Assembly (NCBI GenBank): GCA_029582155.1
Contig: CM055898.1
Location: forward strand, 30,011,745 to 30,075,744
Direction of reading: 5' to 3'
Source of the DNA: Panopea generosa
Lineage: Eukaryota > Mollusca > Bivalvia > Adapedonta > Hiatellidae
Length of the DNA stretch: 64,000 bases
The notes beneath the pieces were generated by a model that saw only the letters and a program-made list of their open reading frames with translations, had not been told where the DNA came from and made no database searches. Made by a program: the position numbers and the translations under genes. This document shows positions 53,501 through 64,000 of this stretch, piece after piece. Positions within the stretch are counted from its first letter, which is position 1. Each line of letters opens with the position of its first letter.

Positions 53501-56500
53501 GAAACACATATGGTCTCTACAATAGATAACGGCGTAGTCAACGCTATGCTGAAACCTAAGCGGTCTCTACAATAGATCACGGCGTAGTCAACGCTATGCT
53601 GAAACATATATGGTCTTTATAATAGATAACGGCGTAGTCAACGCTTTGCTGAAACCTAAGTGGTCTCTACAATAGAACACGGCGTAGTCAACGCTGTATT
53701 TAAACATATGTGGTCTCTACAATAGATCATGGCGTTATCAACGCTATGCTGAAACATATATGGTCTTTATAATAGATAACGGCGTAGTCAACGCTTTGCT
53801 GAAACCTAAGTGGTCTCTACAATAGAACACGGCGTAGTCAACGCTGTATTTAAACATATGTGGTCTCTACATTAGATCACGGCGTAGAAAACGCTGTGCT
53901 TAAACCTAAGTGGTCTCTACTATAACGTTATGCTGAAACCTAAGTGGTCTCTACAATAGAGCACGGAGTAGTCAAAGCTGTATTTAAACTTATGTGGTCT
54001 CTACATTAGATCACGGCGAATAAAAGCCATTCTTAAACCTAAGTGGTCTCTACTATAACGCTATGCTTAAACCTAAGTGGTCTCTACAATAGAGCACAGC
54101 ATAGTCAACGCTATGCTGAAACCTAAGTGGTCTCTACTATAACGCTATGCTGAAACCTAAGTGGTTTCTACAATAGAGCACAGCGTAGTAAATGCTATGC
54201 TGAAACCTAAGTGGTCTCTACAATAGATAACGGCGTAGTCAACGCTATGCTGAAACATATGTGGTCTCTACAATAGATCACGGCATTGTCAACTCTATGC
54301 TGAAACATATATGGTCTCTACAATCGATCACTGCGTAGTCAACGTTATGCTTAAACCTAAGTGGTCTCCACTTTATACCACGGAGTAGTCAACGCTATGC
54401 TGAAACCTAAGTGGTCTCTACAATAGATCACGGCGTAGTCAATGCTATGCTGAAACACATATGGTCTCTACAATAGATAACGGCGTAGTCAACGCTATGC
54501 TGAAAACTAAGCGGTCTCTACAATAGATCACTGCGTAGTCAACGCTATGCTGAAACATATATGGTCTTTATAATAGATAACGGCGTAGTCAACGCTTTGC
54601 TGAAACCTAAGTGGTCTCTACAATAGAACACGGCGTAGTCAACGCTGTATTTAAATATATGTGGTCTCTACATTAGATCACGGCGTAGAAAACGCTATGC
54701 TTAAACCTAAGTAGTCTCTACTATAACGCTATGCTGAAACCTAAGTGGTCTCTACAATAGAACACGGCGTAGTCAACGCTGTATTTAAACTTATGTGGTA
54801 TCTACATTAGATCACGGCGAATAAAAGCCATGCTTAAACCTAAGTGGTCTCTACTATAATGCTATGCTTAAACCTAAGTGGTCTCTACAATAGAGCACAG
54901 CGTAGTCAATGCTATGCTGAAACCTAAGTGGTCTCTACTATAACGCTATGCTGAAACCTAAGTGGTTTCTACAATAGAGCACATCGTAGTCAATGCTATG
55001 CTGAAACCTAAGTGGTCTCTACAATAGATAACGGCGTAGTCAACGCTATGCTGAAACATATGTGGTCTCTACAATAGATCACGGCGTTGTCAACTCTATG
55101 CTGAAACATATATGGTCTCTACAATCGATCACTGCGTAGTCAACGTTATGCTTAAACCTAAGTGGTCTCCACTTTATACCACGGAGTAGTCAACGCTATA
55201 CTGAAACCTAAGTGGTCTCTATAATAGATCACGGCGTAGTCAACGCTATGCTGAAACACATATGGTCTCTACAATAGATAACGGCGTAGTCAACGCTATG
55301 CTGAAACCTAAGCGGTCTCTACAATAGATCACTGCGTAGTCAACGCTATGCTGAAACATATATGGTCTTTATAATAGATAACGGCGTAGTCAATGCTTTG
55401 CTGAAACCTAAGTGGTCTCTACAATAGAACATGGCATAGTCAACGCTGTATTTAAACATATGTGGTCTCTACATTAGATCACGGCGTAAAAAAAGCTATG
55501 CTTAAACCTAAGTGGTCTCTACTATAACGCTATGCTGAAACCTAAGTGGTCTCTACAATAGAACACGGCGTAGTCAACGCTGTATTTAAACTTATGTGGT
55601 CTCTACATTAGATCACGGCGAATAAAAGCCATGCTTAAACCTAAGTGGTCTCTACTATAACGCTATGCTTAAACCTAAGTGGTCTCTACAATAGAGCACG
55701 GCGTAGTCAACGCTATGCTGAAACCTAAGTGGTCTCTACTATAACGCTATGCTGAAACCTAAGTGGTTTCTACAATAAAGCACAGCGTAGTCAACGCTAT
55801 GCTGAAACCTAAGTGGTTTCTACAATAGATAACGGCGTAGTCAACGCTATGCTGAAACATATGTGGTCTCTACAATAGATCACGTCGTTGTCAACTCTAT
55901 GCTGAAACATATATGGTCTCTACAATCGATCACTGCATAGTCAATGTTATGCTTAAACCTAAGTGGTCTCCACTTTATACCAGGGAGTAGTCAACGCTAT
56001 GCTGAAACCTAAGTGGTCTCTACAATAGAACACGGCGTAGTCAACGCTGTATTTAAACATATGTGGTCTCTACATTAGATCACGGCGTAGAAAACGCTGT
56101 GCTTAAACCTAAGTGGTCTCTACTATAACGCTATGCTGAAACCTAAGTGGTCTCTACAATAGAGCACGGCGTAGTCAACGCTGTATTTAAACTTATGTGG
56201 TCTCTACATTAGATCACGGCGAATAAAAGCCATGCTTAATCCTAAGTGGTCTCTACTATAACGCTATGCTTAAACCTAAGTGGTCTCTACAATAGAGCAC
56301 AGCGTAGTCAACGCTATGCTGAAACCTAAGTGGTCTCTACTATAACGCTATGCTGAAACCTAAGTGGTTTCTACAATAGAGCACAGCGTAGTAAATGCTA
56401 TGCTGAAACCTAAGTGGTCTCTACAATAGATAACAGCGTAGTCAACGCTATGCTGAAACATATGTGGTCTCTACAATAGATCACGGCGTTGTCAACTCTA

Positions 56501-59500
56501 TGCTGAAACATATATGGTCTCTACAATCGATCACTGCGTAGTCAACGTTATGCTTAAACCTAAGTGGTCTCCACTTTATACCACGGAGTAGTCAACGCTA
56601 TCCTGAACCCTAAGTGGTCTCTATAATAGATCACGGCGTAGTCAACGCTATGCTGAAACACATATGGTCTCTACAATAGATAACGGCGTAGTCAACGCTA
56701 TGCTGAAACCTAAGCGGTCTCTACAATAGATCATGGCGTAGTCAACGCTATGCTGAAACATATATGGTCTTTATAATAGATAACGGCGTAGTCAACGCTT
56801 TGCTGAAACCTAAGTGGTCTCTACAATAGAACACGGCGTAGTCAACGCTGTATTTAAACATATGTGGTCTCTACATTAGATCACAGCGTAGAAAACGCTG
56901 TGCTTAAACCTAAGTGGTCTCTACTATAACGCTATGCTGAAACCTAAGTGGTCTCTACAATAGAGCACGGCGTAGTCAACGCTGTATTTAAACTTATGTG
57001 GTCTCTACATTAGATCACGGCGAATAAAAGCCATGCTTAAACCTAAGTGGTCTCTACTATAACGCTATGCTTAAACCTAAGTGGTCTCTACAATAGAGCA
57101 CAGCGTAGTCAACGCTATGCTGAAACCTAAGTGGTCTCTACTATAACGCTATGCTGAAACCTTAGTGGTTTTTACAATAGAGCACAGCGTAGTAAATGCT
57201 ATGCTGAAACCTAAGTGGTCTCTACAATAGATAACGGCGTAGTCAACGCTATGCTGAAACATATGTGGTCTCTACAATAGATCACGGTGTTGTCAACTCT
57301 ATGCTGAAACATATATGGTCTCTACAATCGATCACTGCGTAGTCAACGTTATGCTTAAACCTAAGTGGTCTCCACTTTATACTACGGAGTAGTCAACGCT
57401 ATGCTGAAACCTAAGTGGTCTCTACAATAGATCACGGCGTAGTCAACGCTATGCTGAAACACATATGGTCTCTACAATAGATAACGGCGTAGTCAACGCT
57501 ATGCTGAAACCTAAGCGGTCTCTACAATAGATCACGGCGTAGTCAACGCTATGCTGAAACATATATGGTCTTTATAATAGATAACGGCGTAGTCAACGCT
57601 TTGCTGAAACCTAAGTGGTCTCTACAATAGAACACGGCGTAGTCAACGCTGTATTTAAACATATGTGGTCTCTACAATAGATCATGGCGTTGTCAACGCT
57701 ATGCTGAAACATATATGGTCTTTATAATAGATAACGGCGTAGTCAACGCTTTGCTGAAACCTAAGTGGTCTCTACAATAGAACACGGCGTAGTCAACGCT
57801 GTATTTAAACATATGTGGTCTCTACATTAGATCACGGCGTAGAAAACGCTGTGCTTAAACCTAAGTGGTCTCTACTATAACGTTATGCTGAAACCTAAGT
57901 GGTCTCTACAATAGAGCACGGAGTAGTCAAAGCTGTATTTAAACTTATGTGGTCTCTACATTAGATCACGGCGAATAAAAGCCATTCTTAAACCTAAGTG
58001 GTCTCTACTATAACGCTATGCTTAAACCTAAGTGGTCTCTACAATAGAGCACAGCATAGTCAACGCTATGCTGAAACCTAAGTGGTCTCTACTATAACGC
58101 TATGCTGAAACCTAAGTGGTTTCTACAATAGAGCACAGCGTAGTAAATGCTATGCTGAAACCTAAGTGGTCTCTACAATAGATAACGGCGTAGTCAACGC
58201 TATGCTGAAACATATGTGGTCTCTACAATAGATCACGGCATTGTCAACTCTATGCTGAAACATATATGGTCTCTACAATCGATCACTGCGTAGTCAACGT
58301 TATGCTTAAACCTAAGTGGTCTCCACTTTATACCACGGAGTAGTCAACGCTATGCTGAAACCTAAGTGGTCTCTACAATAGATCACGGCGTAGTCAATGC
58401 TATGCTGAAACACATATGGTCTCTACAATAGATAACGGCGTAGTCAACGCTATGCTGAAACCTAAGCGGTCTCTACAATAGATCACTGCGTAGTCAACGC
58501 TATGCTGAAACATATATGGTCTTTATAATAGATAACGGCGTAGTCAACGCTTTGCTGAAACCTAAGTGGTCTCTACAATAGAACACGGCGTAGTCAACGC
58601 TGTATTTAAATATATGTGGTCTCTACATTAGATCACGGCGTAGAAAACGCTATGCTTAAACCTAAGTGGTCTCTACTATAACGCTATGCTGAAACCTAAG
58701 TGGTCTCTACAATAGAACACGGCGTAGTCAACGCTGTATTTAAACTTATGTGGTATCTACATTAGATCACGGCGAATAAAAGCCATGCTTAAACCTAAGT
58801 GGTCTCTACTATAATGCTATGCTTAAACCTAAGTGGTCTCTACAATAGAGCACAGCATAGTCAATGCTATGCTGAAACCTAAGTGGTCTCTACTATAACG
58901 CTATGCTGAAACCTAAGTGGTTTCTACAATAGAGCACATCGTAGTCAATGCTATGCTGAAACCTAAGTGGTCTCTACAATAGATAACGGCGTAGTCAACG
59001 CTATGCTGAAACATATGTGGTCTCTACAATAGATCACGGCGTTGTCAACTCTATGCTGAAACATATATGGTCTCTACAATCGATCACTGCGTAGTCAACG
59101 TTATGCTTAAACCTAAGTGGTCTCCACTTTATACCACGGAGTAGTCAACGCTATACTGAAACCTAAGTGGTCTCTATAATAGATCACGGCGTAGTCAACG
59201 CTATGCTGAAACACATATGGTCTCTACAATAGATAACGGCGTAGTCAACGCTATGCTGAAACCTAAGCGGTCTCTACAATAGATCACTGCGTAGTCAACG
59301 CTATGCTGAAACATATATGGTCTTTATAATAGATAACGGCGTAGTCAATGCTTTGCTGAAACCTAAGTGGTCTCTACAATAGAACATGGCATAGTCAACG
59401 CTGTATTTAAACATATGTGGTCTCTACATTAGATCACGGCGTAAAAAAAGCTATGCTTAAACCTAAGTGGTCTCTACTATAACGCTATGCTGAAACCTAA

Positions 59501-60355
59501 GTGGTCTCTACAATAGAACACGGCGTAGTCAACGCTGTATTTAAACTTATGTGGTCTCTACATTAGATCACGGCGAATAAAAGCCATGCTTAAACCTAAG
59601 TGGTCTCTACTATAACGCTATGCTTAAACATAAGTGGTCTCTACAATAGAGCACGGCGTAGTCAACGCTATGCTGAAACCTAAGTGGTCTCTACTATAAC
59701 GCTATGCTGAAACCTAAGTGGTTTCTACAATAAAGCACAGCGTAGTCAACGCTATGCTGAAACCTAAGTGGTTTCTACAATAGATAACGGCGTAGTCAAC
59801 GCTATGCTGAAACATATGTGGTCTCTACAATAGATCACGTCGTTGTCAACTCTATGCTGAAACATATATGGTCTCTACAATCGATCACTGCATAGTCAAT
59901 GTTATGCTTAAACCTAAGTGGTCTCCACTTTATACCAGGGAGTAGTCAACGCTATGCTGAAACCTAAGTAGTCTCTACAATAGATCACTGCGTAGTCAGC
60001 GCTATGCTTAAACCTAAGTGGTCTCCACTATATACCACGGAGTAGTCAGCGCTATGCTGAAACCTAAGTAGTCTCTACAATAGAGCACGGTGTAGTCAGC
60101 GCTATGCTGAAACCTAAGTAGTCTCTACAATAGAGCACGGCGTAGTCAGCGCTATGCTGAAACCTAAGTAGTCTCTACAATAGAGCACGGTGTAGTCAGC
60201 GCTATGCTGAAACCTAAGTAGTCTCTACAATAGAGCACGGCGTAGTCAGCGCTATGCTTAAACCTAAGTGGTCTCTACTGTATACCATGTCGTAGTCAGC
60301 GCTGTATTTAAACACATGTTGTCTTTACGACAGATCACGGCGTATTAAATGCAAT
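50517..60355. repeat. 50-bp satellite with 801-bp higher-order repeats (about 9.8 kb)
   Basis: Monomer of 50 bp: ACCTAAGTGGTCTCTACAAT followed by AGAGCACGGCGTAGTCAACG and CTATGCTGAA. A 34-bp short form (TCTCTACTATAACGCTATGC core) and a 49-bp form (GGCGAATAAAAGCCATGCTT) also occur. The diagnostic block GGTCTCCACTTTATA recurs at 51810, 52611, 53412, 54363, 55164, 55965, 56566, 57367, 58318, 59119 and 59920. The basic spacing is 801 bp (13x50 + 49 + 3x34), with 951- and 601-bp variants. Edges (50517-51200, 59970-60355) are monomeric and more diverged. No open frame in it is meaningful. Confidence 0.97.
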
Positions 60356-61484
60356 GTGGTTTGAACAATTTTTTCAATATGATAGAGTCTTAATTAAACT
60401 GTTATAGAAATGTTATTATCTTGCAGAATATGAGTTCATGACTTAGACACATACAGACATACGAACGGACGGATGGACAATTATAACTTATATACTAACA
60501 CTGACGTATGGAGATGGAATTAAGAAGTTCGACCTAAAACAAAAAAATCTTTTAAAAGACAGATTTGATTAATATAAGGTTCAGCTCGTTATCTAAAATG
60601 TTAAACTAATATTACCTGTTATGGATAGTACAATAACTACGTCTGATTGTAATTATATTTGAAAACTCGAACTAATTTATTTTTTTCGTTAAATGAACGG
60701 CTTTGTAATACAGAAAACAATATTTAATAATTCTATATATAAAATATACCAAAATAAGATTGTCATAATGTATCAGTTTGCATAGCAATATTAGAATATT
60801 TCAACGTTGTTAAAATTTAGAACAAACTATTTTAAGACGAACTGAGACGAATTTTCCTGCTTTTTGTCGCATATTACGTTTTACGATCACACAAAGGAAT
60901 AAAACCAGTTTTATTTATAACAGTGAAATATAGACAAAATTAGCTATGTTTAGCTATTAACCAACATTATAAAAAAAACATTTTCCATCTTAAGGTTTAA
61001 AGTTGCAGGTACAGGTGGCAGCTTTATGCGTCAAATATACACATCAAATTTAAAACGGGTCTGACATTTTGTCGCATAGAGCTTCCGAATTTAAAATGAT
61101 AGTCATATTGACTGTAACGCTTGACCTCGCAAAGTCCTTTTTTGGTTTCACAATTTCTGTAGAATACATTCCATATATGCTACCATATACGGCATATCTA
61201 ACAAACAAGTACCACAAAAACTAGCTCAGTTTAGTTTTGTGGACAAATTTCTGATCGACAATTTTCGGTTACAATTCCAGAATTACACGAAAAGTTACAG
61301 TTGCCAGTCGATAGGATCTTTCTATTTTTTAAATTTTAAATTTTAAAAGGTAGTTAGATATTGCGAATCTCATTTTTATCTGCTTTTCGCACAGTCTCCG
61401 TGATGACCGACATACGACCTTGTGTCTCATTGTTTTCATTTCTCATCGCTGATTCACGTGGGTGTTACCTCCGAGTACCCCCAG
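60356..61484. other. Unassigned AT-rich sequence
   Basis: Includes CATACAGACATACGAACGGACGGATGGAC at 60450-60478, the usual end of a TGACCT-type element, but no body of one. No genes seen. Confidence 0.4.
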
Positions 61485-62135
61485 AGCAGATAACTGACGA
61501 GGTGTATTACAGTGATATGTGTACTGGCAGCTACCTGACGATGTGTATTTAAGTGATATATGAACTAGCAGATAACTGACGAGGTGTATTTAAGTGATAT
61601 GTGTACTGGCAGCTAACTGACGAGGTGTATTTAAGTGATATATGTACTGGCAGCTACCTGACGAGGTGTATATAAGTGATATATGTACCGGCAGCTAACT
61701 GACGAGGTGTATTTAAGTGATATATGTACTGGCAGCTACCTGACGAGGTGTATATAAGTGATATATGTACTGGCAGCTACCTGACGAGGTGTATTTAAGT
61801 GATATAAGTACCAGCAGCAACCTGACGAGTTGTATTTTAGTGATATATGTACCGGCAGCTACCTGACGAGGTGTATTTAAGTGATATAAGTACCAACAGA
61901 TACCTGACAAAGTGTATGTAAGTGATATATGTACCAGCTACCTGACGAGGTGTATTTAAGTGAAAAATGTAACAGCAACTACCTGACGACATGTATTTAA
62001 GTGATATATGTACCAGCAGCTACCTGACGACATGTATTTAAGTGATAAATGTACCAGCATCTACCTGACGACGTGTATTTAAGTGATAAATATGTACTAG
62101 CAGATACCTGAAGAGGTGTATTTAAGTGATAAATG
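61485..62135. repeat. 41-bp minisatellite, about 16 copies
   Basis: Unit CAGCTACCTGACGAGGTGTA then TTTAAGTGATATATGTACCGG, spaced 41 bp (for example 61578, 61619, 61660). Later copies carry small changes. Confidence 0.95.
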
Positions 62136-63284
62136 GTTTCTAACTTATACAATTACCTGCTTTTTACTTGTAGCATCGGTAAATTATCGGTAAACCATGG
62201 GCTAAAATATTGAAACTGGTGTTCAGATCTCATGCTTCAGAAAAAGGTTTTTTGGCTTTAATTAATACAGGTATAGTTCCACAAATAGAGAAATTGACCA
62301 TTTTTTTGTGGTAAATAAAACATTTTCACAGCATCGGCAGAATCTTATTTTAAACGAGACAAATTAATGCAAATTTAGTTTTTACATCAACAAATGTTTG
62401 GATGTAGAACATAATACATATTATATATATATTGCAATAACTTTTGATAAACTTTCAGCTTTTCTTTATACTTTTATTTGACACATATTCAATCAAGTCT
62501 TAATATAAGTTTTCATTTAAAACTGTTTTACGCCATCACTATGCATTGAAATTTCAATTGAAATTAGCGTTTTCATTTTTTTTTTCAAAAGTATTCAACC
62601 GATTTTGACCGAATGTTTTATTTATATACAGTTCATGTTTTTTACTTCTTAACTTTTGTTGAGGAAATAAAATAAAACTTTAGCTGAAAAAAAAGAGTCC
62701 TGGACAATACAGTGAATTGTAATCAGCTTGATGTGCGTCTTTTAATGTGGACATGTTCTCTAGTAAACTATTAAACAACCGTATTAAACTGCTTCGCAAA
62801 GCATACTACATCAAGAGTCCATAATATTTCACAAACACTGCTTCGACGTTTAACGAAATGTTTTGATGACAAAACGGTGACATGAGATTAACATAAATTA
62901 GCTCGCTAATCCCGAAGTAAAATACATTTCTGTACATGTCAGAGAAATGATCTGCCGGCTGTCACATAAGTGTCGCCATTGAGCAAATATCGATATGCCC
63001 CAATATGACATAGACCCTTCCTGCCAGTTTCAAAGAGACCTAATATGCAAAATATGTTGTTTGAAATATTTGAATTATATATTCTCTGTTTTCAGTTTTC
63101 AAATATTGATTGTTTTGATGTTCAACGAAACTGTGATAGACACTAACATCTCTATTCTGGTTGGAAAATTTTGTAGGAACTACCTTCATTAATTTAAAAA
63201 TGCTGTATATTTTTTTATTTTGTCTTAAAATAAATGTTTCACTAAAAGGAAAATATTTTACTTTTCTGTGTTTCTCTGTAATCC
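62136..63284. other. Unassigned sequence
   Basis: AT-rich, with no recognised gene or repeat family. The 65- and 123-codon frames at 62995-63411 are short or run into simple repeats. Confidence 0.4.
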
Positions 63285-63412
63285 TATAAATAAATAAATA
63301 AAATAAATAAAAAAGTAAATAAATAAATAAATAAATAAATAAAAAAATTAAAAAAGAATGAATGAATGAATGAATGAATGAATGAATGAATGAATGAATA
63401 AATAAATACATA
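63285..63412. repeat. (AAAT)n and (GAAT)n microsatellites
   Basis: AAATAAATAAAT runs at 63285-63350 followed by pure GAATGAATGAAT at about 63357-63398 and a short AAAT/ACAT end. Confidence 0.95.
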
Positions 63413-63659
63413 AATGGTTGGTTACAAACACCTCCGAATTAATTATCAAATGTGTCCTCATTGGTTCGATGCTTTGCAATCTTGTAACTACAGTACAAAT
63501 GAGATTTCAGTGACTCGCCAAAACATTACGTACAGTTTCAATATTGTTTGTTATTATAAGTTGGACAATAGTGTTCGTCAATATTGTTTAGCGGAACAAC
63601 TGCTTTGGGTAAATTCTTTGTCTCAACTGCTGTTTTAAACTGATTTATTTTTACATTGA

Positions 63660-63823
63660 ATTTACAACTTAGACAAATCTCACTGGAAGTGTTCCGGGGT
63701 AGAACCAGTAGTAAGCATATGTGGATAAAGTGTCTTGCTCAGTACACATCACATAGCCGTGGCGGAACCCATAACTTCCTGATCCTGGGTCGGATACTCT
63801 ACTACTGGACCACGTGCCCTATA
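63660..63823 (-). mobile_element. tRNA-derived SINE
   Basis: Minus strand: GGCACGTGGTCCAGTAGTAGAGTATCC (A-box-like) and TATGGGTTCCGCCAC (B-box-like), then GAGCAAGACACTTTATCCACATATGCTTAC, the body block shared with 48828-49015. Confidence 0.65.
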
Positions 63824-64000
63824 CAAACTGCTAAATGATATTTATATATTTGTATATTATGTGCATTTCCATTCATGAATTAATAGTCAATAATGTGTTA
63901 TATTTAGGTTACTGGTAAACAAACGCAGTTGGTGGCTTCCTTAATAGGATACAGCGTGCTTTTTTTATAATTTTAGTTCAGTTTATATTAAATTCCTAGA

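Noticed and set aside
50517-60355. Regularly spaced repeats, considered as a CRISPR-like array
   Set aside because: There are no unique spacers: the whole monomer is repeated, and the DNA is eukaryotic. It is a satellite.
63040-63411. 123-codon minus-strand frame rich in FIHS and IYLF
   Set aside because: It is mostly the (GAAT)n and (AAAT)n microsatellites in translation.

Overview
This is eukaryotic nuclear DNA: AT-rich, spliced genes with long introns, and a large load of dispersed and tandem repeats. Several repeat families (units rich in TGACCT half-sites, and elements opening with CAAGAGGGCC and closing with GGTGAGCTAA) are of the kind I associate with bivalve molluscs, so a marine bivalve is my best guess. 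This is recognition from memory, not a database match.

The main object is one minus-strand gene, rebuilt exon by exon, running from an ATG at 41435 to a TAA at 11479. Seventeen coding exons with consistent splice phases give about 993 codons. In order they encode a KMT5A/SET8-like SET methyltransferase domain, an acidic linker built partly from a tandemly duplicated mini-exon, two zinc fingers, a Crypton-type tyrosine recombinase domain with the nucleophile tyrosine in place, a Ser/Gln-rich linker, and a C-terminal helical module that looks like a Myb/SANT-type DNA-binding domain. The obvious 518-codon open frame (18727-20283) is only the central exon: a GTATGT donor just before its stop leads into four further exons. 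A chromatin-mark writer fused to a DNA recombinase is the system most worth following up. A small plus-strand gene (about 34867-36060) lies in its third intron, on the opposite strand.

Layout. 1-11 kb: a Harbinger transposase relic, a decayed LINE, minisatellites and TGACCT-rich repeats. 11.5-41.4 kb: the SET-recombinase gene, with introns filled by SINEs, a 500-bp MITE, and CAAGAG...AGCTAA elements (one nested inside another). Within it, 21.8-27.3 kb is a tandem array of about 500-bp units, each carrying one acidic mini-exon; two of the six copies have an in-frame stop. 41.6-43.8 kb: a 178-180 bp satellite. 44.5-47.9 kb: a DNA element with terminal inverted repeats. 50.5-60.4 kb: a 50-bp satellite with an 801-bp higher-order repeat that is itself duplicated over 3,955 bp. 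61.5-62.1 kb: a 41-bp minisatellite. 63-64 kb: microsatellites and a SINE.

Apart from the two spliced genes I see no intact gene. No rRNA, functional tRNA gene or CRISPR array is present. All exon calls rest on reading frame, GT/AG signals, phase agreement and domain resemblance. No transcript or database evidence was available.
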